64,000 nt of DNA from assembly GCF_030272615.1 (NCBI RefSeq), contig NC_081406.1:170171361-170235360 (forward strand), in the 5' to 3' direction. Every line of letters begins with the position of its first letter. The first letter of the stretch is position 1. Shown here one piece after another: positions 1-11,500 of this stretch. The notes beneath the pieces are model-generated. The model had not been told where the DNA came from and ran no database searches. It worked only from the letters and a program-made list of their open reading frames with translations. Both the position numbers and the translations under genes were made by a program. The stretch comes from Cryptomeria japonica (taxonomy: Eukaryota > Streptophyta > Pinopsida > Cupressales > Cupressaceae).

Positions 1-793
1 CAAAAAGGATAAGCTTGATAAAGGAAAAGAGTTTGTCATTTCACATGATACTCCTCCTTCATCTACAAATCCTTTTATGCCTCTTTACACATCAATTTTC
101 AAAGAAATTCATGATCTTTTTCCTCCCTCTAGTCAATTCTAATATTCTTATAGTCGTGGCTTTCATATAATTACAAAACAAGGTTTTAAAGGACAAGGAA
201 ATGGGAAATTTGAGCATGGAATTCGTGTCCCCATAAATCCTCCTACACAAACTACTACAAGAGACCTAGGAAGTGGTACCCCTCTTTCTATGGATGAATT
301 CCTTCGACTTCAAAACTTTAAAGATTACCTTCAAAGACAACAAATCAAGAGAGCCCGCAAGAATGCTTCTTCTTCAAAACGTCCTTTTTGTTCATTTCAT
401 AAAACCCATGACCATGACGATTGCCCTGACTTTCAAAAATCTATTCAAGATGGCATAGATAGTGGAAAAATTAAAATTGTGGATAATGAAACTTATTCTC
501 CTAACAAACCCTCTCCATTATGTCAAGACAATATTTACCATCTTGACAGATTAGCTGCAAGAATCTATTGGAGATTGAAACATGACAAGAACATTTCCAT
601 TGCTCCTCAAAATAAAAACAAAAATCTTAAGCAAGTGAAAGATAATGAATATTGTATTTTTCATGATTCATATTCACATTCTCTTGGAAAATGTTATGAA
701 TTTAAGAAATTTGTTCAACTGCAATATGATCTTACACAAATTTGTCTCACAACACATCTAGCTATATTTCTTGGTAAAAACATAGTGCCTTAG
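1..793 (+). pseudogene. Gypsy-type retrotransposon gag/pol-junction remnant
   Basis: Read on the plus strand, this stretch resembles the region after the capsid in plant Gypsy elements. Around 175-235 it has a G-patch-like glycine-rich stretch (GFKGQGNGKFEHGI then RVPI). At 290-793 an open frame carries two cysteine-histidine clusters, CSFHKTHDHDDC and CIFHDSYSHSLGKC, each followed by a charged helix, as in plant Gypsy gag proteins that bind RNA. A stop codon interrupts the frame near 140 and the frame ends at 793 without recognisable protease or reverse transcriptase downstream. The 5' part lies outside the window. The probable LTR at 3,199-4,736 has the same orientation and could be its 3' LTR, but I cannot prove they are one element. 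Family assignment rests on motif resemblance only. Confidence 0.6.
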
Positions 794-3198
794 CACTTCT
801 TTTCCCTCCAGGTTGCTCTTCACCCTATGGTATAATTAGCCCATTTAATGGGAGATCTTTATCATTCATGGTGGTATTTATTCACTTTAACATACTTTGG
901 GGAAGCAAAATGAAGTCTATTTTTCTTCTTCTTTCTATACATTTATCTCTATGTTTGTGCATTATTCATTATTAGATCTCTTTTCTTGCATAGGGTTATT
1001 CTTTTGTGAGCATATGATTATTCTTTGGTTTCCCTCTTTGCTTGGAGAGGGGCATCTTTAATGAGTATTGCAATTCTTCTCTTTCCTTCATTCTCTTGGA
1101 AATCTTACCTCTTCTATGGTTTCGATTATTCACAAGCATGATACACCCCTTAGTAGGGAATGATCTCTTGAGAAGTATGTATCCCTTCCTTGAAAGGATT
1201 TGTTCCACTAGGAAGACATATCACTTGAAAATAATCACCATCAGAAAATTTGTAATGTTTCTCCTTGTTCTCCTCACTTAGGGGGCAAGGATTTTCCCTC
1301 CTTTCCCTTTCTTTCTTTCTCACTTATTATTATTTACTTTAGGGGCTGCATTTTTCACACGTGATTATCATTTCTTACAATGGTATGATTTTATGATTAA
1401 TCCCCCTTGGGGAATATGTGATGCTTTTTCTCTCTTCCTTTTGAAGATTACCACTTCTTGAGACATGTATTTTACATTTACTAATGTATTTTCTTGCATA
1501 TGTTCATATAAGTTCATTGCACATTTTCTTGTGTTTAATCTCTCTCTAGTAGATTGTATAAGCTCTTCTCATTGTCCCTTAGCTTGGGGGCAATAATCCC
1601 TCTCTCTCTTTCTCTAGGGATCCACTTTGCCCTATTAAGTGGATGGTGTGAGTTATATTACTTGATGTCATTCCTTGTGCACAATTATTGGTTGTTGGCT
1701 CAAGGATTCTCTCTTATACAAGAGGTGTTAGTCCTTGACTACGACCTCTTTCACACTTGGTAATGTACATTTATGATAAATCCAACCATCCCTCATTGAG
1801 AATCCCTTTCACCTAGGAATAGGAGGAAGGATTGCATTCCCCTTCTCTCCTTTGCTTTGTTCTAGAAGATGCTATATTTGTCTAAGATAAAGCCTCTTGG
1901 GGTAGATGTATTTTGAACAAGGATCTCTTCTCCTCCAAGGATCTCCTTTACACTTACGACAAGATATCTCTTCTCAACTATCTTATCCTTGTTTGAAGAG
2001 TATTTCCTCTCTTGCTTGGATTTATGACATTGTTGCATAACTGATATCTTCTCTATGATGAAGGTAGGTATCCATGTTCTAGTTTCCTTAAGATATCAAC
2101 ATCAACCTATGTTTACATCTTAAGGGGGGGCACCCACACTACTCCTTTGTACCATACTTCTCTCATGCATTGTACAAAGGGACATTATTGGAACCAAAGG
2201 GTGACCTCTTAGAGCAATATGTCATCACTTTTTGCACAATGAGACATTATTGGAACCTGAGGGAAGCCTTTTAGAGAAAGATTTCGTCACTTTTCTCTTG
2301 TACAGTAGGTCATTCTTGGAACCAAAGCATAAACTCTTAGAGCGAGATGATGCTAATTTTTCCTGGTACAGTGGGTCATTCTCAGAACCAAAGCACAAAC
2401 TCTTAGAGAAAGATGATGCCACTTTTCTCTTATGCATGGTGATTACTCTCAGAACCAGAGAATGAACTCTTAGAGCGAGATATCACGTCTTTCTTGACAC
2501 TTGTACTATACATTTCATAATAGGTTGTAGCGTACTAGCACATAGACTCCTATGAGGCGTTTCGAACCTCACTTTCACACATGCACTTGAGGTTGGGTGG
2601 AACTAACAATGTTCTCATTATCCTCCCTTACATGGATCACCTATACAAGCTTTACGGGCTAGATTTCCATGTCCTTCTCTCCATGGATCACCTAGTTTTA
2701 GGGGCGAGATGTCCATGGTTTCTCTCTTGTTTGCCTTTCTTCTCATGGATCACCAAAGTGTGTATTCATGGTCTCTCTCTTCTTCCTCTCATGAACTCAT
2801 AGTTTTATTATTGATGGTTCATTGATGATGTCAACTTTTTCTCTTTTTATGTGATCACTTACGTTTATGTGGTGGCATTTGTCTTTGCGTCCTGATTAGT
2901 TGTTGATACATTTGGATATTGAGGTCTCTTCAACTAGTTGGTTTGTGGTCTTATGTCTTGTCTTTATTGTGTGTCTTTTGTGCTTGGTCTTGTTTTTGTT
3001 TGTCTTGTTCTTTTTTGTTTCGTGTGCTCTTGCGTATGTCTGAGTGAGTTAAGATCCTAGGATTGGGGGCTTGGTTCCTCGATATTAGTGACATCTTATA
3101 CTCCTTGTGGTATTTCTCTGCATCTCTCATCTTCATCTCTCTTAGACTTTATCGGTAGTAGTGGCGTAAGCCATACTCCCGCTAAAGTGGGGGCTAAA
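794..3198 (+). other. Non-coding spacer between gag remnant and LTR
   Basis: No protein-coding signal is recognisable in any frame. The sequence is T-rich on the plus strand with many CTCTT and CCTT runs and is broken by many stops. It contains the minisatellite at 2,181-2,500 and a G-run (cttaaggggggg) near 2,130. Immediately before the putative LTR start is a purine-rich tract (aaagtgggggctaaa), which fits a polypurine tract priming plus-strand synthesis. Long non-coding 3' regions before the LTR are known in several plant Gypsy lineages. Confidence 0.4.
2181..2500 (+). repeat. Five-copy minisatellite, unit about 65 bp
   Basis: Five diverged head-to-tail units start near 2,181, 2,243, 2,309, 2,375 and 2,440. 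Each has the core gnCATTctnGGAACCaaag, then CTCTTAGAGmrAGAT, then a T-rich stretch. The units differ by substitutions but keep nearly constant length. It lies inside the non-coding spacer of the Gypsy-type element. Confidence 0.8.
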
Positions 3199-4736
3199 TG
3201 TAGTGTCATAAAATTGCACCTCCTGCAATTTTCACCACATTCAAAGTCCTCACTTTGGTGACAACACCCTCCTTTCTGACCAGGATCTCTTTTTGCATGT
3301 TCACCCCATTGACCCCTTCCTATTTGAGCCCTGAGATAGCCTTAGGACCCTGTCTGGGCCCCAAGATAGGGTAGGACAGGGGTATGGCACCCCTATCCTA
3401 TTAGGGTTTCAAGCAGATCCGAAGCAAATATGAACTAACAATTATATGCAAATTTAAATACAAAAGACAAAGAAAAATAAAATAGGACATAGATAACACA
3501 GAGATTTAACGTGGTTCACCCATAATGGGTTACGTCCACCATACACAGCCGTCCAATCTTTCTTATTATCCAGCAAAAACAATACATCAACCTTACAATT
3601 CCTTAAGCATCCCAACCACTTATAACATGCATTTTTAGGGTACCAAACAAAGTTAGCCTTTTTAGGGTTTTATTACAATGTCGGTTTTCATCAACAAAAA
3701 CATCCAAAAAAAAATTACAATGTCAGCGAGGATACGTGCTGAGTGTACAATACTTTGCTGATCAGTCACCACATATCAACATGTCCCACCCTCTTAGGGT
3801 GGCCCCAAGATAGGTTACCCCGACCCTATTTGCACTTCGGGATCCCAAATCTCCCCGATGTCGGCCTTTGGTGAGATGAATTAATCTTCTGAGGCATGTA
3901 TAAAAGGGAGTTGGTTTTCCCATTTGTGGGGGGAGAAATTCAAGCAAAGGGATGATGAGCAAGCATAGGTGAAAATATACATAATAAAGCATTCAAGTCT
4001 TCTTCATTCATCCATTGGAGCAATATTACAACATTCATTTGCAAGCATGTGTGTGTGTTAGGGTCTTGTCATCTTACATGCCATTTCATGCATCACTTGT
4101 GATTACATTCAAGAAGAAAAGCAATCATCATCAACAAGTTGCAGATCTACAAGATATACATTTTCATTGTTTACATTGAAGCATTTGCAATTACTTTCTT
4201 TCAAGATTGATTCCTCAACCGGGGTTTGACTGAGGCAAACCCCTATCCACAAACTTTTTCCCCTTCTTTTTTTTGTGTAGGTTGTAGGTGCATAACTGTA
4301 ATTTTGCAGGTTTGGGCCTCATTTGTAGAGACATAAGAACCCTTTTCATTTCACAGATTTTGTGGAGGACCATGTATATTGTCGCTACGGTCCCAATGAC
4401 TTTTATCCAAATTTGTAGGCCAGGTCTGTATCAGTCTAATTAGCCCAAATCCAAAGTTACAACACGATCTCGAACCGGTAGCTCCTCATTTCACTCAATC
4501 TCTGTCTTTGATCCACATAGTCAACAAGTCAACTTTCTCATTTATAAAAGAGGGTAAATCACACTTCAACCCTTGCAATCCACTTGGAATTCACATCCTT
4601 ATTTCCCTTGGATTTGCATCTAGTGGATTCAAGCCCCTCTTTTGAATGTAAAGTTCCTCCGAGTGAAAATCATCCTAGTGACTTCCTTTCTCTCTCCTAG
4701 GTGGGGAGTCACTAGGGTCCAATTTTCTACTTTACA
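3199..4736 (+). mobile_element. Probable LTR of Gypsy-type element (plus orientation)
   Basis: The block starts TGTAGTGTCAT directly after a purine-rich tract and is closed here at TTTACA (4,736), giving TG...CA ends. It has no coding potential. It contains the phrase aacgtggttcaccc at about 3,510, which I associate from general recall with plant LTR elements. With the gag remnant upstream in the same orientation it is best read as a 3' LTR of about 1.5 kb. The right end is uncertain because there is no second copy in the window and no target duplication can be tested. Confidence 0.45.
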
Positions 4737-5379
4737 ATAACAAATGGTAGTAACTTCTCTAATTAACAAAAAAATCTAGCAGAATCTAGTTGTATCTCTA
4801 TTTGACCAATCCTCCAAACTCTGACAAGGTTGGACTTTATACACAATCCTCAAAGATTGGGATAGTTACATTTAGAAACTTCTATGAACACTTGTCAATC
4901 CTCCCTAACATTGAGGATGACTTATTCTACTATGTAACTGGAAACAACAACTAATTTAACAAGAGTCTCAATTCCATTTAGACTCTTATTCCATTAGAAA
5001 ATAGAAAGATAGAAACATCCAAGAATCAATATGCATGTCTTAATGAAGCACAACTTCATTATCCTATGAACTCCTCCATATCCTTCACACATTTATTCTT
5101 CAAATACAAGGTCAACAGAGCTTCCTAACAACTGTGTTTCAGTCCACATCATTTGACTTCTTTCATGTGGGTTGTAGGGCATATTATGCTTTGGTTGTGG
5201 ACCAACCATTAATCGTTAAGTTATAAATTAGTATCTCAAGACAAGAATTCATTCACATTAGCAACATTTACAACTTTTTGAGATTCATGCCACTTATAAA
5301 CATCCACAAAACATATCCATTCATCATATATCATGTACATCATTTATTAAGTTAAATCATGGTTTCAGATGAAGTCTAA
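4737..5379. other. Unassigned AT-rich sequence next to Copia fragment
   Basis: This could hold the C-terminal (RNase H) part of the minus-strand Copia fragment that starts at 5,380, but I find no convincing RNase H motif in any minus frame. No other gene is visible. Confidence 0.3.
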
Positions 5380-7035
5380 AATCATAGGAATGTCTCGTGA
5401 AAGCTAAAATAAACAATGTACAACAATGCTATTTGTAAATCACATCAACTGGCTAACTACAACCATGCTAATTCCTATCACTAACATATCATAAACATAT
5501 AATAACAACAAGACAAATCCACTATTCTCTATATTTTTATAATGCATGAAATGATTTGATTCACATCTAGTAAAATTTTACTCAACCATAAAATAATTAA
5601 AGTTTAAATACCATGGTTGAGGAGCTTATTTCAACCCATACAAGCTTCAACTCAATCTACAAAATAAATCTTCTTTACCTTCTTTCTCAAATCTTTCATT
5701 TTTCTTCATGCGCAACTCTTCTTCTATTTTTCCAAGTAGAAAGATTATCTTAACAGATCAAGTTTCTCCAATTCAAAATCATAAACAACTGGTAATTTCA
5801 AGACCACTCTAATAGAAGTCATTTTTACAACCGGTAAAAATATAAATCAATGCCTTTCTATTGATCATTTCCTTTGACGACCAATTTGGTATGATATCTC
5901 TTCTTTCAATTTTCTTCCTTCAAGTTGTATATCCATCTATTTTTTATTAATTTCTTTTTAAGAACAAGGGACACTAAATCCCATGTCTTATTCACCATTC
6001 AGGACCCTATGTCATCTCTCATGGCTTCAATCCATTGTTTACTATATTTATCATTACAATCTTCTTCAAACATGCTATCTAGGTTCAACTTTGTTCAAAA
6101 ATAATATTTTGAATGAAGTCATTATATTTTGTAGAAGGCCTATGCTCCTAGGCAAATGTCTTCAACTAAGGTATTAATCTTTTGTCAATGAGCCCCATCC
6201 TTCATTATTATTTTGGTTGATTGAACTATGTTGGACGACTGGATTAATGTGTTGGGTGACAAATGTTATGTTGGAAGAGGTTGTAGGTCTAAATTTGGTT
6301 CCATAATTAAGTTTTTCAACTCATGTGTTAGGACAAAAGGATTTGTAATGACTATTGAGTGGGATTTCAATTATACTTTCCCTTAGCTCATGATATGCAT
6401 GAAGATCCTTGCATAGAGTTTGGAGGGACATTTGGAGCTGGGGTAGCATTGGAATGTAAGGATGCTCTAGATTGGGAGTCTCATTTGCTTGCATTGAATT
6501 AGGAGTCTCATGTGCCTACATTGAATTAGGAGTGCATTGCATCTATGTAGAATTTGGAGTCCCTTTGATTTAAACACATCACTTCCATGGTGATGTCTTC
6601 CAATGATACATATTGTTTTGCAAGCATCTTCTATTCTCGAAAACTTAGCTTCAATTTTTTGTTAAAATTCACATCTATGCTATGTGTGACTTGTTTTGAA
6701 ATGGGATCCCACAACCTGTAGCCATGTTTCTCATCTCTATATCCAACAAAGATACATTGTTTTGACTTCACATCAAGCTTCATTCCTTCTTCTTGTAGAA
6801 CGTGAACGAAAAATTCACAGCCAAAAACTTGTAGATGATCATAGTAAATTCTCTTTCATAGCCACTTTTCCTCAAGAATTTTGAAATCTAACCAAGAGCA
6901 TGGACTTTGATTAATCAAATACACCATTGTATGTACTACTCCATCCAAAATTGTTTTCCTAAACCAACATTTGAGAGCATGATGTGTGCTCTTTCCAAAA
7001 TGGTCATGTTCAATCTTTCAACTACCATAATTTAT
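5380..7035 (-). pseudogene. Copia-type polyprotein fragment (integrase C-terminus and reverse transcriptase)
   Basis: The minus strand encodes a decayed Copia polyprotein. From high to low coordinate, the integrase C-terminal part reads ERLNMTILERAHIMLSNVGL, then TMVYLINQSP near 6,920, then CIFVGYRDEKHGYRLWDP near 6,730. The reverse transcriptase N-terminus follows near 5,950-6,020 (NKTWDLVSL, IKNRWIYNLK). Next come SLYGLK-APQPWY near 5,650 and the active-site block LLLYVYDMLVIG near 5,490. The catalytic YVDD box has become YVYD, so the second catalytic aspartate is lost, and frames are broken by stops and shifts. No flanking LTRs are recognisable. In the family these domains integrate and copy the element; here they cannot. 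Confidence 0.88.
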
Positions 7036-7636
7036 AGCAAAATAATTTTGGCCAAAAAGGTTTCGAGAAAAAGGGCTTCACTCGAAACCATGTGGCATAT
7101 ACATGGTAGTAGAATTTTAGATGAAACATTTTCACGTGAAACAAAAATATAAAATAATTTTTTTATGCCATATTTTGGGCAACATGACAATTTACTCGAA
7201 CTTTGAAAAGCCATCACCCACACAATTGTAGTCATTAATTTGCCCATATCAAAAGTTAAAAATCCATGAAAGAAAATCAAAACAAAAAGGTCTTAATAAG
7301 CAAAAACGAAAAACAGATAGAAAACAAAACATACAGATAACGTAAAACAACAAAAGTAAGCGAGTAACGATGATAGTGAAAAAATGATAGACAAAAGAAA
7401 TATCTCCAATCGTCTTACATTTATTTTCCTTCATTTTAAACCATGGATTACAACAATTGCATTTTCCATCTCATATGAGATAGACCTTCGATGCAAAAAC
7501 TATTTTTATTATAAATTATAAAATTAAAAATTTTACATGTTAATTTTATAAAAAATTAAAAATTGAAATCTTATAGGTAGCTAATGAACGCAATTTATTC
7601 ATGTATCAATTGTTAAGACGATTGAAGTGACTCGCT
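7036..7636. other. AT-rich intergenic sequence upstream of YLMG gene
   Basis: No coding or element signature is visible. The AT content rises sharply at 7,500-7,570. It forms the distal upstream region of the plus-strand gene at 7,844. Confidence 0.4.
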
Positions 7637-7682
7637 AAATCTTGGAAGACCAGAGCACATTCTAGATGTGATTTCAACCTTA
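7637..7682 (+). repeat. Upstream copy of the YLMG leader segment
   Basis: A 46-47-bp segment starting aaatcttggaagaccag is repeated 157 bp downstream at 7,794-7,840 with about four changes. The downstream copy ends three bases before the ATG, so this is an upstream duplicate of the gene's leader. The 110 bp between the copies is AT-rich and contains the candidate TATA box. Confidence 0.85.
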
Positions 7683-7749
7683 CAAGTACTAATAACATAT
7701 AATATAAATAAAATACAATAACAGTTAAATCATATGCAATTTAATCTTG

Positions 7750-7756
7750 TATAAAT
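7750..7756 (+). promoter_or_regulatory. Candidate TATA box of YLMG gene
   Basis: TATAAAT lies 88 bp before the ATG, in an AT-rich setting followed by a more GC-rich leader. A start site about 30 bp downstream would give a leader of roughly 60 bases that includes the duplicated segment. A second AT-rich stretch (tataatataaataaaa) near 7,697 is an alternative. Confidence 0.4.
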
Positions 7757-7793
7757 TGCTCTAGACAAGTGAAACAGCGTAGACACAGCAGCG

Positions 7794-7840
7794 AAATCTT
7801 GGAAGAGCAGAGCACATACTAGACGTGATTTGAACCTTAT
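7794..7840 (+). promoter_or_regulatory. Leader segment directly before the YLMG start codon
   Basis: This is the second copy of the duplicated segment (see 7,637-7,682). It ends three bases before the ATG and is probably the 5' untranslated region. It differs from the upstream copy by about four substitutions. Confidence 0.6.
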
Positions 7841-7843
7841 ACC

Positions 7844-8587
7844 ATGGCGGCCACAACATTACTACAATTTCGGTTACAGTCGCCTCCGTATAGAAAAGTC
7901 CAAATTCAGGCCTTCAATGGGCAGCAGCAGCACAACCAGGTACATCATATAAGAACACCCTCTTGTACCCTGTTAAGAAATAAATCTATTTCAGCGATGC
8001 CAACAAGCTTTGAAGGCTGCAATTTATCACTAAAACCCCACCAAACCATAAAACAAAGCACCAGGGTTTTGACCTGTCGGGCCTTATCTACAAATGAACC
8101 CAACGAAACCCCAGCTGCTTCTTTTGCATACCCATCTCTTGCGTTGGCTGCCTCGGCCATTATATCTGCGTTAATTGTAAGAGTGATTCGAATCCTGTTG
8201 GAAAAATATATACTTTTAAACCCTAGCCCTACTGGAGGATTAGCTTCTTTGGTTCATGCTTCTAGCCCCCTGCTTTTCGCTAGTATAAGCGACCCGTTCT
8301 CGGACAGCCGGCCCGCGACTCCGCTGTCCGTTGTGGCTGGTGGCATGGCCAAATGGCTGGAGCTTTATAGCACTATTGTTTGGGTTAGGGTTTTGCTGAG
8401 TTGGTTTCCTAATATTCCCTGGGATCAGCAGCCCCTTTCTGCTATCAGGGATTTGTGTGATCCTTACTTGAACGTCTTCAGGAATTTGCTGCCACCTGTC
8501 ATGGGTATGCTGGATGTGAGCCCCCTCCTTGCCTTCGTTATCCTTGGTGTTTTTGCTACAATGTTACGAGCAGCTTCATTGTATTGA
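7844..8587 (+). CDS. YLMG1: YGGT/YlmG-family chloroplast membrane protein (YLMG1-like)
   Basis: This is a 247-residue intronless gene. The start is chosen at ACCATGGCG, a good plant initiation context, because the first 75 or so residues look like a chloroplast transit peptide (rich in S, T, Q, R; few acids). A hydrophobic segment follows at about 97-119. The YGGT domain is at about 170-245, with membrane segments near 171-187 and 223-243 and the family motif VRVLLSWFPNIPWDQQPL, then LCDPYLNVFRNLLPP. Cyanobacterial and plant YlmG proteins are thylakoid or envelope membrane proteins linked to nucleoid distribution and complex assembly; that role is family knowledge, not shown here. Length matches plant YLMG1 (about 230-250). 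Its base composition is clearly less AT-rich than its neighbours, and no disabling change is seen, so it looks functional. Confidence 0.93.
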   Translation: MAATTLLQFRLQSPPYRKVQIQAFNGQQQHNQVHHIRTPSCTLLRNKSISAMPTSFEGCNLSLKPHQTIKQSTRVLTCRALSTNEPNETPAASFAYPSLALAASAIISALIVRVIRILLEKYILLNPSPTGGLASLVHASSPLLFASISDPFSDSRPATPLSVVAGGMAKWLELYSTIVWVRVLLSWFPNIPWDQQPLSAIRDLCDPYLNVFRNLLPPVMGMLDVSPLLAFVILGVFATMLRAASLY

Positions 8588-11500
8588 AGGAGTTTTGGTT
8601 CATTTCTATTCAGTTGAGCGCAGTTCAAGGCACTACATGATGGAACACTACTTGCACGTGATTCTTATAGGCAATCAAATATTGTTTTTTAATATAGTAT
8701 ATTTCTTGTTCATCAATAGAGTTCTACTTCTTGAATAATATACCAAGAGCTGGAGTCCTGTGATTTTAAGGACAAAATTTACCATCGCGATTTTTTTCAG
8801 TATTGATACCTCAATTACGAGCACATTTTTATTAGTATAAAAATAATGGAAAATCATTTCTTGTTGGATTCTAAATTTTGTAAGTATGGTTGCAATTTAA
8901 AAATAGTTTACTCAGTTTCTGTATGTTCATTTATGTAGAAATTGAAATTGATTCATTGTTACTGGGTGTTAAGTAATCTTGTTGTGTATGAAAGATGTCC
9001 AAATTTTACCACATTGCTGGACCAGATTATCGTAATTTTTGTTCTTGATTGGTATCGTTGGATGTGATTTTGTGGGATTGAATTTGCATGTCATCCCTTA
9101 GCATTGGGTTTACATGATCTGTCATCATGGCTATGGATTCTGCTTCTGCGGACAGTTAATTGAAAGATGAAACTCACAGTAAGCCAGCATGGTTCTTTTG
9201 GTCTTGCTGCATATCCCCTTTCATTTAAGTTCCATTTGTAGCATTCATCCTATAAGCTTTGATGTAAATTTAGTATATGAAACTTCTCAATTTAAATTAA
9301 ACATAAGATATTTGTAGAGGTTAAGAAACATATATAAAAATGACTCTTCTCAGGTCATTACATGCTCATAATTATTCCATTAAGACACCGGAAAAATAAC
9401 ATTATTTATTTGAAGTTAACTTGAAATTTCTCAAAAGAAAAGTATCAAAGTTGTCTTTGATTCAAATAGCTTCCAACCTTTGAAATGGTTGGATAAGATG
9501 TTTAAAGAGATTCTGGTAGGCTTGTTTACAACAATTGTCCAATCCATAAGACACTTGAACTGCATTTAATTGAAGCCTAAGAAGATTTGGGAGTTTTCCC
9601 CCGCAGCATTTCGTGAGGGATTCAAAAGAGTCAACTGGCTTAAAGCATCAAAGAAATGGAAGGAGATCTGGAGCTTATAACTGTTGCAATCTTCTGAGGT
9701 TCCATATGTCTCAGTCTCCCTCAGCTGCTGCAAAAAGTTATGATCCATTGGTCATTCTCAACCTGGTGCTGGCAACAGCCTTGCAAATATTGGCAGTGCA
9801 GGAATCATATCACATGTTAAATGTTTTGATTGACACCCTAGCATCATCGCTTTAGCACTTGAAAACTTGCCACCACCATTTTCAAGAGTGAGCAGGAGAG
9901 AGACAATTTGTTGTTATTGATAAAATTATAGATTATTTATTTTTAATTTATTTAATATTTGTATATTATATTTATTGTTAATGTTAATAAATTTGTTTGA
10001 GTATATATTGTAATAACTTAATATATTAGCAATATCGAACCTGGGGGAGAAATAATTGTCATGAACAATTGAAGATGGTTCCACAAAATAGAGAATAGTC
10101 TGTACGGTGACAAACTGCTAGATATAACAGGACGGCAGTTGCATTATTATGATGGCAGTATTGCTTGTATTACTGCAGTTACGTTAGTGGCTTGGTGTTT
10201 ATACTTTTGCAACTTTGTCATAGTGGTCATAGTTATAGATAGATATGAGACGGTGATTTTGGTTTGACATCTGTCACAGTTCCGTTTCAATCAGACACAA
10301 AAGAAGAGAAATTGGCAGGACATGGTGTCCCATCATGTTGTGTGGGTTTTGGACTTCTTGATCTGAGTAATTTATGCTGGGTTTGCTTATACATATACTT
10401 ATGAGAGATCTTTGTACTCATTACTCATTGTTGCTTGATTGAGCATTTCAAGGAGTTGTAGTATGTAACTGTAGTTTGGGTATATTGAAGCAAGTAGCAG
10501 ATCATGACAAGCTATAATAGAATTGTTGTTGGTGATGGTATTTTTAGAGGCTTTCAATAGGCAAGTTGGCTTGTATTTTTTTATATTTGCAAGAGATATG
10601 GTAACCAAAGGTATATACTTTTTTGAAGTTTCCCCTCATTGGGTTTCCATAGGGTAAATTCTATTGTTAAGCTTTGTTGTTGGTCTTTGGAGTGTTCCCC
10701 ATTCTATCCAAAAGCCACAACACTAAGGCAACTCGTTGCTAATTACAAAAGTGATTGTTTTCTTAAGCAAATACTAAGGAGACAACATGTGAATTAACAA
10801 AATGGTTATCTTCAGAAGATAAGGTTTGTATTGTTATGTTAGCTATGTACCGTGTCTATGCTAGTTAGTGATTTTTTTTTCCCTCTCATAGAATGCTGAG
10901 TTTGATAATCTGCTTGCATGAGAACCCATTCAACAACTGGTTATGTTGGGAAATTGACAAGTAATGACCTGTTATGAGCCAAAAATTTTCAAAAATTTGA
11001 CTAAGTAAATGCCTTGAATACTCAATGATGCTTGATAGACATGGATCGGCAGACTTTGCCTTGATGAAATAAATAGGGAATGTTTTGAATTAATGCTTAT
11101 GTTATTTGTGTTTGATCCTAAAATCAATGTGCCTCAATGATGATAATAAACAAAAATCACAAGAATTAACAGCTGATGTTGATTGCTTTTTTATTTGATA
11201 AACGATTGGTGGATCCCATTTATGATACAATATATGCTGTGTGTTTCTATGGTAGATTGAGTGGCCCCTACCATGTGTTCTGCAATAGGAGATTTGAGAA
11301 AGAAATGAAGTTTGAGACCTTCTAAAGCTATTGATCAATCATTGTGGATGTAAAGAGTAGTAATTGTCAAAGCTATGTGAGGAAAGGCCTTAATAATTTA
11401 ATCTTTTTGGGCCTAAACCCTACAGCCAAATCAAGAGAGTCTGAAAAGAGATGTGGGTTTTACACATGGCAGTCAGTCATTTGCATTGAGAAGTTTTGAC

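Noticed and set aside
7945-8160. 71-residue minus frame inside YLMG
   Set aside because: It is a shadow of the real gene on the other strand.
9613-9855. 80-residue plus frame near the YLMG gene
   Set aside because: It has no domain, no neighbouring exon signals that I can defend, and a length expected by chance.
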